Source: CAZVYJ01 sp964631565 (GTDB lineage Bacteria > Planctomycetota > Phycisphaerae > SM23-33). Taken from it: a stretch of 64,000 nt of DNA. A program made the translations under genes and the position numbers. Shown here one piece after another: positions 43,648-53,374 of the stretch (position 1 is the stretch's first letter; every line of letters starts with the position of its first letter). The notes under the pieces were generated by a model. That model worked only from the letters and a program-made list of their open reading frames with translations, ran no database searches and had not been told where the DNA came from. The stretch lies in contig CAZVYJ010000002.1 of NCBI GenBank assembly GCA_964631565.1, positions 41,239 through 105,238 of the forward strand, written 5' to 3'.

Positions 43648-45078
43648 TTACTTTTCGCTTCCGTCGGACTGACCTGACCGGCACATATATTCTACCGTTT
43701 TTCGCGACAGAGCGTTGAAATATTCACCGCAATACGGGCCGAAGAAATTTATTTCACGGCTTTCATAGTGGTCCATATTGTAGCGATTCTCAGGGATCAA
43801 GTAGCCTGTATAGTCGCCGTTAAAGCTTGTGATTACGGGACTTATCCCTAATTCCCGCTCCACTGCCCATTTTTCCAGCCCCATGGCCAACTCGCCGGAG
43901 TAATCACCGGGCATGCCCAGCAGGACAAGGTCATTTATTCGCAAAATATGTATATAACTGTGCCGGCTGTGCAGATACCACCCGGCTATCGGCGACAGGC
44001 GTAAATAATTGCCCAGGCGGTACTGAATCGGCGGCAGGTCAACGTCCAGGACGGCCGAGGCGAGTATGCATTTCCCGTTCCGTTCCGCCGGAACGGTAAT
44101 CAGCGGAACGATTGCGGCGGCTTCCCTGACGGCCTGCTCGGCTCCGCGGACGCCGTTTTTCGCCGGCGACATGGATCCGGGCGCGCCGCTGGCGAACATG
44201 CATGTGCCGTTAATCAGCGATTCGATGTTGTTTTCCACGATGGTCGGATAGTCGCCGCACGCCTTGCGCATCGACTTGCCGTAGCAGGTCGGGTGCGGCG
44301 AGGCGATAACCAGGCTGGCTATGCTGAATCGGTCCGCGTCCAGGATGACAGGCGCCACCACCAGCGCGGTAATAGTTGTGTGGGCGGGGGCCTGCTTGTC
44401 GATTCTGTTCAGCGCGAAGCTGCCGGGTACGGATTCGTGAATCACGCCGAGCAGGCCGGGTTCGAGGTTTTCGCGGCTGCGCTTTATCGCCTCGGCGAAC
44501 GCGTCGGCGAGGCGGTTGAAGACGGCCTCGTCGTATTTTCCAAGACTTATCTGGTCAATCCAGCGGCTGGAGTATCCGCCCGGGCCGCAGTGCGTGTGAG
44601 TGGCCGTCAAGTAGACATCCTCGCGTGGCAGGCCTGTGCGCTTGAGAATCGCATCCCGCAGCTGCGGCATGACGAGCAGGATATCGCCGCCGACTATGGT
44701 GACGGTTTTGTCGCCGTTTGAGAGCGTAATCGCGCGGGCGTAGAGTTTATCTATTACACCGTCGCATGCCTTGGGGTCGCGGTTGCTGTAGCCGGCCAGC
44801 GGCTCGCCGATTTTGGGAGTGATTTCAACCTTGGCTGCGCCAGCCCGCAGCATGCCCTCCGTCGGCGTCAGGTCGAGCTTCTCCAGCCGCTCGAAGGTGG
44901 CGTTGGCGTAATCCGTGCCCTCGTAGCCTTCGTAACAGGCCGGCCAGGGACCGATGCAGACGACAAACGCCGCGATAAAGGTCACGACGGCCCACAGCCA
45001 CCATCGTTTGTAGAGGGGGCGTTTCTTTTTGGGTTCGCCCTGGGCGTTTTTCCCGACTTTTTCGATTTCCTCGGCCAT
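43648..45078 (-). CDS. Neutral/alkaline ceramidase-like membrane-anchored hydrolase
   Basis: 476 residues from ATG 45078; a longer frame to 45117 lacks support. A single helix at about 24-45 (WWLWAVVTFIAAFVVCIGPWP) anchors it. The next part has the ceramidase N-terminal domain pattern: AGAAKVEITPKIGEPLAGYSNR, ATHTHCGPGGYSS (zinc-binding His) and SPAKNGVRG. The C-terminal Ig-like domain of full ceramidases is absent, as in many planctomycete relatives of unknown substrate. Divergent from mtnA. Confidence 0.82.
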   Translation of the reverse strand: MAEEIEKVGKNAQGEPKKKRPLYKRWWLWAVVTFIAAFVVCIGPWPACYEGYEGTDYANATFERLEKLDLTPTEGMLRAGAAKVEITPKIGEPLAGYSNRDPKACDGVIDKLYARAITLSNGDKTVTIVGGDILLVMPQLRDAILKRTGLPREDVYLTATHTHCGPGGYSSRWIDQISLGKYDEAVFNRLADAFAEAIKRSRENLEPGLLGVIHESVPGSFALNRIDKQAPAHTTITALVVAPVILDADRFSIASLVIASPHPTCYGKSMRKACGDYPTIVENNIESLINGTCMFASGAPGSMSPAKNGVRGAEQAVREAAAIVPLITVPAERNGKCILASAVLDVDLPPIQYRLGNYLRLSPIAGWYLHSRHSYIHILRINDLVLLGMPGDYSGELAMGLEKWAVERELGISPVITSFNGDYTGYLIPENRYNMDHYESREINFFGPYCGEYFNALSRKTVEYMCRSGQSDGSEK

Positions 45079-45140
45079 AGCGGCATTATAGCCCAACTCG
45101 CCGCTTGCCAGCAGCACTCAATTTCACTACTGTCTTGTCC

Positions 45141-46217
45141 ATGACCAACAAAGATACCAGAAAAATCAAACCGCCCGTAAAAGTTGTCGAGTGGCTTGAT
45201 GACGCGAGCAACGGATACCTGCGCCTGCTTGACCAGACAAAGCTGCCCACGGAGGAGACGTATATCGACTGCCGCGACGTGCCGGCCGTCTGGGACGCTA
45301 TTCGCCGGCTTGTCGTTCGCGGCGCGCCTGCGATAGGCGTGGCGGCCGGCTACGGCATGGTTGTCGCCTCGCAGTCCCTGCCGGACGGAGATGAATTTTA
45401 CTCCGCACTTGAGGCTGCAGCCGATTATCTCGAAACGTCCCGCCCGACTGCGGTGAATCTGGAGTGGGCAGCCCGGCGGGTTCTGGCCCGCGCGAATAAA
45501 GAGAAGGGGCGTGACTTCGCCGACGTCCGCAGCGCACTGCTGGACGAGGCGAAGGCCATCCACGCCGAGGACGAGGCGATGTGCCTTGCCATCGGCAAAT
45601 ACGCAGCCGGCATCATAAAGAAGCATACCGGCGTGCTGACGCACTGCAACGCCGGCGCGCTGGCGACGGCAGGCATAGGCACAGCCACCGCGGGCATGTA
45701 TGTCGCGCTGGCGGATGGCCACGACTTCACGATTTACTGCGACGAAACCCGCCCGCTGCTGCAGGGCAGCAGGCTGACCGCGTGGGAGCTTATGAAGGCC
45801 GGCGCAAACGCCATAGTCATCACCGACAACACGGCAGCACACGTCATGCGAGAAGGGCGGGTGGGAATGGTCATCGTAGGGGCCGACCGCATCGCCGCAA
45901 ACGGCGACGCGGCGAATAAAATCGGCACATACGGCGTGGCCGTCCTCGCGAAGCACCACGGCATCCCGTTTTATGTAGCCGCCCCTTACAGCACGTTCGA
46001 CATGTCGCTGCCCAGTGGCGACGGCATACCAATCGAGCAGCGCGGCAGTGAGGAGATAACCGAGGGCTTCGGCCGGCGAACCGCACCCGGCGGCGTGAGG
46101 ACTTATTCACCGGCGTTCGACGTGACGCCGGCGGAGCTTATCACGGCCATCATCACCGACCGCGGCATAATCCAGCCCGTGAACAAAGAAAACGTCAAAC
46201 GCGTTATTTCAGGCTAG
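45141..46217 (+). CDS. mtnA: S-methyl-5-thioribose-1-phosphate isomerase
   Basis: 358 residues. Motifs RGAPAIGVAAGYGM, THCNAGALATAGIGTA with catalytic C169, and VGADRIAANGDAANKIGTY with D249. It isomerises methylthioribose-1-phosphate to the ribulose form in methionine salvage. The ATG at 45141 is preferred over an upstream in-frame start because only it follows the family's N-terminus. No other salvage gene is adjacent, and bacterial members sometimes act on ribose-1,5-bisphosphate. Its end overlaps a convergent gene by 14 bases. Confidence 0.93.
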   Translation: MTNKDTRKIKPPVKVVEWLDDASNGYLRLLDQTKLPTEETYIDCRDVPAVWDAIRRLVVRGAPAIGVAAGYGMVVASQSLPDGDEFYSALEAAADYLETSRPTAVNLEWAARRVLARANKEKGRDFADVRSALLDEAKAIHAEDEAMCLAIGKYAAGIIKKHTGVLTHCNAGALATAGIGTATAGMYVALADGHDFTIYCDETRPLLQGSRLTAWELMKAGANAIVITDNTAAHVMREGRVGMVIVGADRIAANGDAANKIGTYGVAVLAKHHGIPFYVAAPYSTFDMSLPSGDGIPIEQRGSEEITEGFGRRTAPGGVRTYSPAFDVTPAELITAIITDRGIIQPVNKENVKRVISG

Positions 46218-46962
46218 CCTGCGCCTGATTGTTCCTTGCCGCGATAACCACGCCGGCGAGCATCCGCTCGGAGCCTTTCAGCAGGTCGGCGAGGGCTTCC
46301 TTTGGCGCTTCGGCGGCGAATTTGTCGCGGTAGATGTCCTTGTAGGCTGCGGCGCAGGTCTGCTTTTTGCGGCAGTCGCCGGTGGCCGTTCCGAGAATCA
46401 TCCCGGTCCGGCAGTCCAGAAGCGCAGCCTGCATGACAGTCCTGTGCTCGTAGACATTGCCCGGAACCAGCCACAGCCCGACGAACGTCCAGTACAGGGC
46501 GGCTGCCCCGTTGTAATTATCCACCGTGTCGTCCTGCTGGTAATAGACCAGCAGCAGTTCGCAGTTCATTCTCGCAGCCGCCGTTCGCAGGGAATGCAGC
46601 GTAACGGTTCCGTCCGGATGTGAAATCGCCGTCACCGGGCCGACGCCGCTTATTTCGGGAAGAGGCCTGATTGTTTCGGACCACTGTTTGAGTTCCTCGG
46701 CGTCGATGGTTTCCAGATAAGGGCGGCAGCCGCCCGTAATTTTCGCCACCGCCAGCGTGGTGGGCAGCTTGGCCTGGACGTTCACGTCGAGCATGTTGGC
46801 GATGTCCTTGTCGGTCATCGACTTTTCGAGCTGTGAGATTTGCTTTTGGTCCTGCGTGAGCCCCATTTCGTTCCAGCTTTTCAGCGGAGCCATCTGGTTG
46901 TGAGATGCGCACCCGGCGGTTATTGCCGCCGCTGCCAGAAGAAGGCATAATGCTTTTTTCAT
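46204..46962 (-). CDS. Lipoprotein of unknown function
   Basis: 252 residues with signal MKKALCLLLAAAAITAGC and lipobox TAGC (C18). The mature part has a segment NCELLLVYYQQDDTVDNYNG and a hydrophobic region ALYWTFVGLWLVPGN, then a helical C-terminus. It is similar in plan to small outer-membrane-assembly-like lipoproteins, but I do not recognise a family. It converges on mtnA. Confidence 0.75.
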   Translation of the reverse strand: MKKALCLLLAAAAITAGCASHNQMAPLKSWNEMGLTQDQKQISQLEKSMTDKDIANMLDVNVQAKLPTTLAVAKITGGCRPYLETIDAEELKQWSETIRPLPEISGVGPVTAISHPDGTVTLHSLRTAAARMNCELLLVYYQQDDTVDNYNGAAALYWTFVGLWLVPGNVYEHRTVMQAALLDCRTGMILGTATGDCRKKQTCAAAYKDIYRDKFAAEAPKEALADLLKGSERMLAGVVIAARNNQAQASLK

Positions 46963-47064
46963 AGCGGTTTCCTTTCTGGTAAATGTGCTTCGCTGGTAGA
47001 TATTCGGGCGGGCGGTTTATGCGCAGAAAAAACGGGTTGATGTATTGACTATCCTTTTGCCGAT

Positions 47065-47673
47065 GTGGAACATCATAAGAATGTTGCTTCGAGAGTGGCT
47101 TCAGCAGGCGGGGCTTATTTGATAGTTCGCGACCTACAACTTGTTGCGAGGTGCCTGAGCGGCGACGACGCAGCGTTCGACGTCCTTTACACCACCCACG
47201 CCGGGCGGGTCAGAACATATTTTCTGCGGAGCGGCTTTGCGCCGGCAAGCGCGGACGACCTCACCCAGGAAACATTCATCCGCGTCGTAAGGTCCCTGGG
47301 CACTTTCGACGCGAGGCGCGGGAATTTCCGCACGTGGCTGGCGGCCATCGCGAGAAACATCGCACGCAAGCAGTGGTCGCGAAGGGTCCAGCCGGAAAAC
47401 TTCGATCCGGAGATGGCCGAGGAAGTGCTGGCGGGCGCCGACAACCCGGCTGCGACCTCACAGGCCAACGAAGAGCTTGACGGCGTGCGGCACTGCGTGG
47501 AGAAGCTTCCCGAAGAGCTGCGGCATATAATTTATCTGCGGTATGTCGACGGCATGACGACTCGCGGCATCGGCGAGACGATAAAGATGCCTGAGGCCAC
47601 CGTTCGCCTGCGGCTGGACGAGGCGAAGTCGGCCATCGAACAATGCCTGCGAGGCAAGGGCATTCTGGGATGA
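47065..47673 (+). CDS. ECF-family RNA polymerase sigma factor
   Basis: 202 residues at most. Region 2 around ADDLTQETFIRVVRSLGTFD and FRTWLAAIARNIARKQWSRR; region 4 around KLPEELRHIIYLRYVDGMTTRGIG. The start is uncertain: GTG at 47065 has no ribosome-binding site, whereas TTG at 47119 has GGCGGGG upstream and fits the usual ~185-residue length. The next gene encodes a single-pass membrane protein, the usual place of an anti-sigma factor, although that protein is atypical. Confidence 0.9.
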   Translation: MEHHKNVASRVASAGGAYLIVRDLQLVARCLSGDDAAFDVLYTTHAGRVRTYFLRSGFAPASADDLTQETFIRVVRSLGTFDARRGNFRTWLAAIARNIARKQWSRRVQPENFDPEMAEEVLAGADNPAATSQANEELDGVRHCVEKLPEELRHIIYLRYVDGMTTRGIGETIKMPEATVRLRLDEAKSAIEQCLRGKGILG

Positions 47674-47801
47674 ATCGAAGAGACTGAATGAAATATCCGC
47701 CCGCTTCTGCGCGGCAGGGCACTTGGGCGTATATATAATGAAGGCGGTTAACAGGACGGCCCGGTGGACGCATTGGTGCATTGTGGCCGATAAAGAAACT
47801 G

Positions 47802-48863
47802 ATGACAGAACATAACGACAACCCGGACCCGCGAGTGGAGCAGTTGCTCCGCAACTGGGGCAACCAGGAGGCGACGGGCAACGCCGAAATCGGCCGCCCG
47901 CCGGCCTTCCAGCCGCCCCGTGTGGGCAAGGAGAGGCTGTTCCACTGGCTGCCGCTGGCCGCCGCCGCGGTGCTGCTTGCAGTGTCGCTTGTCGTGCTTG
48001 CCCTGACGCTGCGGGACGACGCTAAGATGGCCGACCAGCAGGAAGAAATCGCCGCGCTGCAGATTAACCTGCGGGAAATGGAAAAGCTGAAGGCCGAGCT
48101 GGTTGAAAAGCTTGATAAAGAGGAACTGGCAAGGCAGGAAGCCGTCATTCGTGCCGAAAAGGCGGAAAAAGATGCCAATAACCTGAACAAAAGGCTGGCA
48201 TCCGGCGAAAACGAAAATACAGAGCTTGCTGCGGAAATTGAAGTCGCCAGGACCGAACTGGACAAAAAGCAGAAAGAGATCGATTCGCTCACTATAGCCC
48301 TGAAAAAGCTGGAAAAAGACAAGACGGAACTGGAAACCATGGCCGCCAGGGCTTCAACCGACAAGGACGCTCTTGCTGCCGAAAAGACCCAGCTTGACGA
48401 GGAAATCAAAAGGCTTCGCGACCTGCATTTGACGGCTACCGAAAAGCTGACCGATGCCAACAAGGAATTGACGCGCCTTCGCAGCCAGCGGGCGCTTGTG
48501 CTTATGGATATCCGCAGGCTCTACCTGGACATGGTCGCGCAGGGCGATACCGCCGTCAGCGGGCTGCAGAAGGCCGTCCGACTCAGAAGAATGACCGAGC
48601 AGTGCGAGCAGCTGAAACACAGCCTGCAGTCGGATTCCGCCAGGGAACTGTTCGACAGGCTTGAAGTCGCGCTGATTCGCCTTGAAATGCTTGACGTTAC
48701 CAGCAACGACGCCGCATCTGATGAACTCGCCCGGATCGTTCGCGGCGGGCAGATTATCCAGCGCATAGACAAGGTTATCGAGCAGGGCACCGAGCCTGCC
48801 GATGTGCGAGCGTTCCTGTTCGAGGCGAGGCTGATATTGATGGGAGATAACAATGTCAGCTAG
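47802..48863 (+). CDS. Single-pass membrane protein with long coiled coil
   Basis: 353 residues from ATG 47802. Cytoplasmic N-terminus of ~50 residues (DPRVEQLLRNWGNQEA), a helix at about 50-70 (WLPLAAAAVLLAVSLVVLAL), then ~150 residues of heptad-rich coiled coil with a helical C-terminal domain. The short N-terminus before the helix and its place after an ECF sigma gene resemble an anti-sigma factor, but no zinc-binding motif is present. The end overlaps the next gene by 11 bases. Confidence 0.8.
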   Translation: MTEHNDNPDPRVEQLLRNWGNQEATGNAEIGRPPAFQPPRVGKERLFHWLPLAAAAVLLAVSLVVLALTLRDDAKMADQQEEIAALQINLREMEKLKAELVEKLDKEELARQEAVIRAEKAEKDANNLNKRLASGENENTELAAEIEVARTELDKKQKEIDSLTIALKKLEKDKTELETMAARASTDKDALAAEKTQLDEEIKRLRDLHLTATEKLTDANKELTRLRSQRALVLMDIRRLYLDMVAQGDTAVSGLQKAVRLRRMTEQCEQLKHSLQSDSARELFDRLEVALIRLEMLDVTSNDAASDELARIVRGGQIIQRIDKVIEQGTEPADVRAFLFEARLILMGDNNVS

Positions 48864-49290
48864 GCTCGCGAATATTGTGACGATTGTTGCAATTGCGGCT
48901 GCGACGGCTGTGGCCGGCTGCGCTGCACCTCAACTCGATAAGGCGACTGCATTGAATTCCGCTGCAAATTCGGTTCCCGGCGATGCCGCAACCAATTCAT
49001 CGGACCAGGACATCGTTGCGCAGTTTGACGAGGCCGTCGCCATGGTCGCGGATCTGCAGTACGAGGCGGCCCTGCCCAAGCTGCTGACCGTCGGCATCGA
49101 GCTGGAAGCCGCCGGCGACAGGGCCAGGGCGGCGGAGGCTATGTTCTGGCTGGGGTTCTGCCACGAAAAGCTCCGGCACGACCAGGACGCCATGGACACC
49201 TACACGCGCATTATCAGGGATTATCCGGCGACGACTGCGGCGAAAGAGGCCGGCGCCCGCCTGACCAGGTTTGCGCCTGAGACAAGATAA
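48853..49290 (+). CDS. TPR-like lipoprotein
   Basis: 145 residues. Signal peptide with lipobox VAGC (C23), a polar linker, then a pair of tetratricopeptide-like helices (FWLGFCHEKLRHDQDAMDTYTRIIRDYP) as in YbgF/BamD-type proteins. Overlap with the coiled-coil gene and the sigma gene before it indicates one operon. Possibly part of an envelope stress or assembly system. Confidence 0.75.
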   Translation: MSARLANIVTIVAIAAATAVAGCAAPQLDKATALNSAANSVPGDAATNSSDQDIVAQFDEAVAMVADLQYEAALPKLLTVGIELEAAGDRARAAEAMFWLGFCHEKLRHDQDAMDTYTRIIRDYPATTAAKEAGARLTRFAPETR

Positions 49291-49316
49291 GTTTCCGGGG
49301 AACAATCGCTCAGCTT

Positions 49317-50393
49317 TTATGCCCGTTGGGGGCCTTGCGGCAGGATTGTCAGGGGGAAGCAGTGCATCCCCCTGAATTTTTTGCAGATTTTCCGCATCGC
49401 TTCGTCGCGGTCTTTTGCGCTGCGTGCGACGAACTGGGCCGTGCCGTCGCCGTGGCTGCCTACGCCCTTGCCGCCGTAAATGTGCTCCGCGATATCTTCG
49501 AACGCGAGCACCTCGTGCAGCAGCGGGCTTGCAAGCTGGTCGGGACTGACGGGGGCTACAAGCTCGTCGAAAAGCTGCTGCGATTCGGTCATGAGCCTGC
49601 CGAATTCCACGGCGTCGCCCGTGCTGATTGCGTGATATGCCTTGCGGATAATTCGCTCGTTTTCCTCACCGAGCGCCTTCTGCAGCGGCCTGCTGGAAAG
49701 GTACGCGCCCTGCAGGTCGCCGAGAATCCGCTTCGTGTCTTTTCGTCCGGCCAGGTCCACGATGAACATCTGCATTTCGCTCGCTGGGAACACCGGCTCA
49801 ACGCGGACATCGGCCGACTTCTGGAACGTCAGCAGCACCGGCACCTTGCCGTATATGCACGCCTGATCCATTCTGCCGCACTGGCTGCCTGTGAGCTTCT
49901 CGCCGAGGTAGGCGGCTTCCATGAGTTCGTGCGGGAAAAGCCCAAGCCCGTAAATGCTGTCGAACGCCTTGGCGACGAGGATACACACGGCGGCTGAGCT
50001 TGAAACGCCCTTGCCGAGCGGCAGGTCCATGGCCGTTATGCGAAGGTTAAGCCCGCCGGTGACACCGGGGCGGGAAATCATTTCATGCGCCGTTCCGGCG
50101 CAGTATCTGAAGAACTCGTCCTGGTCCCTGGCGGCCTCCAGGAGCGTTTCGCCGTCGCATGGGCATGTCATTTTGCGGACGCGGCCCGACAAGTGGCCGT
50201 GCGGGTCGGGCACCTGGGTTTCCACGATGAACTCATCCGCCTTGGTCGCGACGGCCTTCAGACCCTGGTCGGTGCCTATGACCATGCACAGCCCCTTGTG
50301 CAGACCGTACTCGGCCGCCCAGTCACTGTGCTCGCCGAACAGGCACAGTCGCCCCGGAACGAACAGCGGTATGCCTGTTTTGTCCTTCTTCAC
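49317..50393 (-). CDS. GHMP-family sugar kinase, galactokinase-like
   Basis: 358 residues. Starts with the galactokinase-type signature PGRLCLFGEHSDW (E21, H22, D24), then the ATP-binding LPLGKGVSSSAAV and a C-terminal GKGVGSHGDGTAQFV. The Asp-His arrangement differs slightly from classical galactokinase (GEHTDY), so a related sugar or uronic-acid kinase is possible. It lies directly upstream of a glycosyltransferase on the same strand, only 34 bp apart, suggesting nucleotide-sugar or glycan work. Confidence 0.85.
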   Translation of the reverse strand: MKKDKTGIPLFVPGRLCLFGEHSDWAAEYGLHKGLCMVIGTDQGLKAVATKADEFIVETQVPDPHGHLSGRVRKMTCPCDGETLLEAARDQDEFFRYCAGTAHEMISRPGVTGGLNLRITAMDLPLGKGVSSSAAVCILVAKAFDSIYGLGLFPHELMEAAYLGEKLTGSQCGRMDQACIYGKVPVLLTFQKSADVRVEPVFPASEMQMFIVDLAGRKDTKRILGDLQGAYLSSRPLQKALGEENERIIRKAYHAISTGDAVEFGRLMTESQQLFDELVAPVSPDQLASPLLHEVLAFEDIAEHIYGGKGVGSHGDGTAQFVARSAKDRDEAMRKICKKFRGMHCFPLTILPQGPQRA

Positions 50394-50426
50394 ATGCTTC
50401 CCCTTGCGGCGTTTTTGTCAGGAAAT

Positions 50427-51365
50427 TTATTTTCTGCCGCGAACCATGACGTTGTGCAGCTCCTTGAAACGCCAGTTCATCGCGTGGAGTATCAGACCGA
50501 GAAAGGCGCAGCCTATCGAAAGCATAACCAGACCCGTGGCGAGAATCGCCAGCGGCACGTGATGGACGAAGTGATGCGGGTCCGTGAAGTAGTCATAAAT
50601 CGGCGGTATGCCGGCCAGCACGCCAAGCAGCAGCAGCACCAGACCGATGCTGCCGAAGAATGTCAGCGGCTTGAATGCGCGGGAAAGATTGAACAGTTTC
50701 CACATCACGCGGAAGCCGTCGCGGAATGTGCTCAGCTTCGAGCTGCTGCCTTCAGGGCGGTCGCGGTAGGGCACCTGCACTTCCACGATTTTCATGCGGT
50801 AGTAGAGTGAGTGGATGGTCAGTTCCGTTTCGACTTCGAACCCGCCGGAGACTATCGGCACCTGGCGGATTATCCTGCGGTTGAATGCGCGGTAGCCGGA
50901 GAGAATATCGGTAAGCTCCGCCTTGAAAATTCTGTTTATCAGCGATTTGACGAGCTTGTTGCCGAAGACATGGAGAGGCCGGAACGATTTTTCCGTGTAG
51001 TTCGACAGTCTTGCGCCGACGACCATATCGGCCTGGCCGGCGATTACAGGCGCCAGCAGCTCGCCGACGCTTTCGGCCGGATACGTGTCGTCGCCGTCGA
51101 CCATGACGTAGTAGTCGGCCTCGACCTGGTCGAGCATGGCCTCGATGACGAAGCCCTTGCCTTTTCGCGGCTCGTGAATGACGGTCGCACCGTGTTCGCG
51201 GGCTATTTGCGAGGTTTTGTCGGTGCAGCAGTTGTCGAAGACGTATATTTCCGCCGCAGGAAGCTGCGAGCGAAAGTCGTCGATAACCTTGCCGATGGTG
51301 GCCTCTTCGTTGTGGCAGGGGATGAGCACCGCCGTTTTCTTTTCGGTATTCATTGCGACAGACAT
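50427..51365 (-). CDS. Glycosyltransferase family 2 with C-terminal membrane helices
   Basis: 312 residues. GT2 domain: AVLIPCHNEEATIGKVI, the DxD-type VDGDDTYPAES, and GYRAFNRRI, as in dolichol-phosphate mannosyltransferase-like enzymes that load sugars on polyprenyl phosphate. Two helices follow at about 230-255 and 270-295. It sits just upstream of the GHMP kinase gene. Substrate not determinable. Confidence 0.9.
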   Translation of the reverse strand: MSVAMNTEKKTAVLIPCHNEEATIGKVIDDFRSQLPAAEIYVFDNCCTDKTSQIAREHGATVIHEPRKGKGFVIEAMLDQVEADYYVMVDGDDTYPAESVGELLAPVIAGQADMVVGARLSNYTEKSFRPLHVFGNKLVKSLINRIFKAELTDILSGYRAFNRRIIRQVPIVSGGFEVETELTIHSLYYRMKIVEVQVPYRDRPEGSSSKLSTFRDGFRVMWKLFNLSRAFKPLTFFGSIGLVLLLLGVLAGIPPIYDYFTDPHHFVHHVPLAILATGLVMLSIGCAFLGLILHAMNWRFKELHNVMVRGRK

Positions 51366-51417
51366 GTTACATCCGGCGACAGGTTATGCCAAGTGCCGAG
51401 ATTCTCTGCGGATAGCG

Positions 51418-53073
51418 TCAGGGCGCCAGGCCCTTTTCCAGCTTGTCGACCTCGACCTGCGGGTCCTTGGCGAACGGGTTGTACAGCGGGTCGCCTATAA
51501 GTGTCATTTTCCAGCTTACCAGGGGGGTGGTCCGCCAGTAGCACTCGGCGAGCGTGTATTTGCCCGTCATCAGCAGCGGGAAGAAATCCTGCGGCATGGG
51601 GAAAGCGGCCAGCGTCGGCTCGTTGACGGCCCCGATGGTGGCCGCCACGCCGTTCTGGATCATTTTCACGCACCATTCGTCGCTGTTCGGGTCGCGCAGG
51701 TTCATCGCCTCGAAGCTGGCGATGTGCCATCCGACCGCGCCTTCGTTCCACGTGAACGCGGGCACGTATTTTTTCAGGCTGTACCAACCGACGTACAGCG
51801 CAGCGTTCGGGCACGACCGCGGACGGAATACTTTTTGGTTTGTGTCCAGAGTCTGGTCGAATTTGCTGTTGCGGGCGATGAATTTGCTGAGCTTTTCGAG
51901 ATTTTCGTCGTAGGCCGGATATCGCCCGCCCGCGTCGATGTAGAGCTTGCCTTTCAGCCCTTTCTTCTCGGTTTCGACGGATGCGTCGATTATCCGCAGG
52001 GCGTCGATGTTTGACGGGCCGTCGATGCGGCAGGTCAGCATTACCGGCGGTATCTGCCTGCCGTATGTTTTTTCCAGCTGCTCTTTCGAATATCGCCAGA
52101 ACAGCGGGTTGGGCAGGAACATTTCCCTGCTGTAATGCCCGTTGAGGTACATCAGGGCCAGTTCGCTGTCGACGGAGGCGTCCGACTTTGGCGGATTGAT
52201 TTTGTAGGCTTCCCTTGAGGCGAAGGCGTAGCTGTTCATTCCGCCGCCAGCCGTGTCGATGAGCTTTACCAGCACTTTGGCATTATCGGCGCTGACCGAT
52301 TTTTCGATAATGCCGGCGATTTCAGCCCTGGTCTTGTCCAGCTCGCTCTGAATTGCTTCGGTATCCGGCGCGCCCGGCAGCTGGTTTGCCTTCAGCAGTT
52401 CCAGCAGTCCTTCCAGGCCGTAGACATCGCGGTAAACGGCCATCAGTTGCCGGCTGGCTATGAGTTTCCTGGATTCGTCACTTATTTTCGATATGGCCGT
52501 CAGTTTGCGTTTAACGGTTTCCCGGATGTCCTTGTCGAGCGAGGCTGCGTCGGGCAGTTGTTCGGGCGGCGAGGGGGCCGGCGACTTGAACAGCTTGCCT
52601 ATGGGCGTCAGTTCGTCGGCGCCGGGTTGCGTAAAATCTTGCCCGACGGTAAGCAGCAGCAGGTTGTCTATAGCCAGGCGGTTGTGGGTTCGTTCGGCGG
52701 CGGTGTTCAGTATTTTCCATATGTTGCCGATTTCTCCCGACGGCGGGAGCTGACCCACCCTGACCGGAACGCCGTACATAAGAACGATGCAGCGGATTTT
52801 TTTATGAAGTTTCCGTTCGGTGAGGGCGTCGGCTATCGGCTTGAGTATCTGCAGTTCGTACTGGTCGAAAGAGATGTCGTATTCCGTGGTGGTTTTGACC
52901 TCAACCAGGTTGTTTTCAGGGATATTGCGGAGCTTTGCGTAGTATTGGGCGAGTTTTACCGAGCCTTTGCTGTTGGAGTTGGCGACGACAAGCACTTCGC
53001 TCGGGTCCAGAGCGGCAGCGCTGCCGGCGACGGCAAGCAACGCCATGATTAGCAAGCATATATGCCTGAGCAT
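51418..53073 (-). CDS. TIGR03790-family exported protein
   Basis: 551 residues from ATG 53073, chosen because the signal peptide MLRHICLLIMALLAVAGSAAA begins there; the frame extends to 53214 without a better start. The opening DPSEVLVVANSNSKGSVKLAQYYA and the closing GAVNEPTLAAFPMPQDFF and IGDPLYNPF are the marks of TIGR03790, a family of exported proteins of unknown role in planctomycetes and other phyla. Its fold resembles caspase-like or gingipain-type modules, by my reading only. Confidence 0.85.
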   Translation of the reverse strand: MLRHICLLIMALLAVAGSAAALDPSEVLVVANSNSKGSVKLAQYYAKLRNIPENNLVEVKTTTEYDISFDQYELQILKPIADALTERKLHKKIRCIVLMYGVPVRVGQLPPSGEIGNIWKILNTAAERTHNRLAIDNLLLLTVGQDFTQPGADELTPIGKLFKSPAPSPPEQLPDAASLDKDIRETVKRKLTAISKISDESRKLIASRQLMAVYRDVYGLEGLLELLKANQLPGAPDTEAIQSELDKTRAEIAGIIEKSVSADNAKVLVKLIDTAGGGMNSYAFASREAYKINPPKSDASVDSELALMYLNGHYSREMFLPNPLFWRYSKEQLEKTYGRQIPPVMLTCRIDGPSNIDALRIIDASVETEKKGLKGKLYIDAGGRYPAYDENLEKLSKFIARNSKFDQTLDTNQKVFRPRSCPNAALYVGWYSLKKYVPAFTWNEGAVGWHIASFEAMNLRDPNSDEWCVKMIQNGVAATIGAVNEPTLAAFPMPQDFFPLLMTGKYTLAECYWRTTPLVSWKMTLIGDPLYNPFAKDPQVEVDKLEKGLAP

Positions 53074-53218
53074 GCTGACCTCGCAGATTCTTGCTACCAA
53101 TTTATAGCATGGTTTCATTAATATAAGACACGCAAAAGCCGTTCTGGTAGCATACATTCCTGAGGAGTGTTTGCCAAACCGTTTGATGCACTGAACAGAA
53201 ACTTCTGAAAACATTGTG

Positions 53219-53288
53219 CGACACAGAGGAAAATGCTCAAAAGTGCAGAATAAAACTGTTTTCTCTGATTCTCTGCGTCTCTGTGTCG
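53219..53288. repeat. Inverted repeat between divergent genes
   Basis: CGACACAGAG (53219-53228) and CTCTGTGTCG (53279-53288). It resembles the longer inverted repeat at 54192-54289. The 301-bp gap around it shows no gene. Confidence 0.55.
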
Positions 53289-53374
53289 AGTATTGTCTTT
53301 TTCAGGGCACTGAATATGAAATCGGACATTCGGCCGCTTTACAACAGGCCTATTTAATGCGGAGTTGAACCGAT

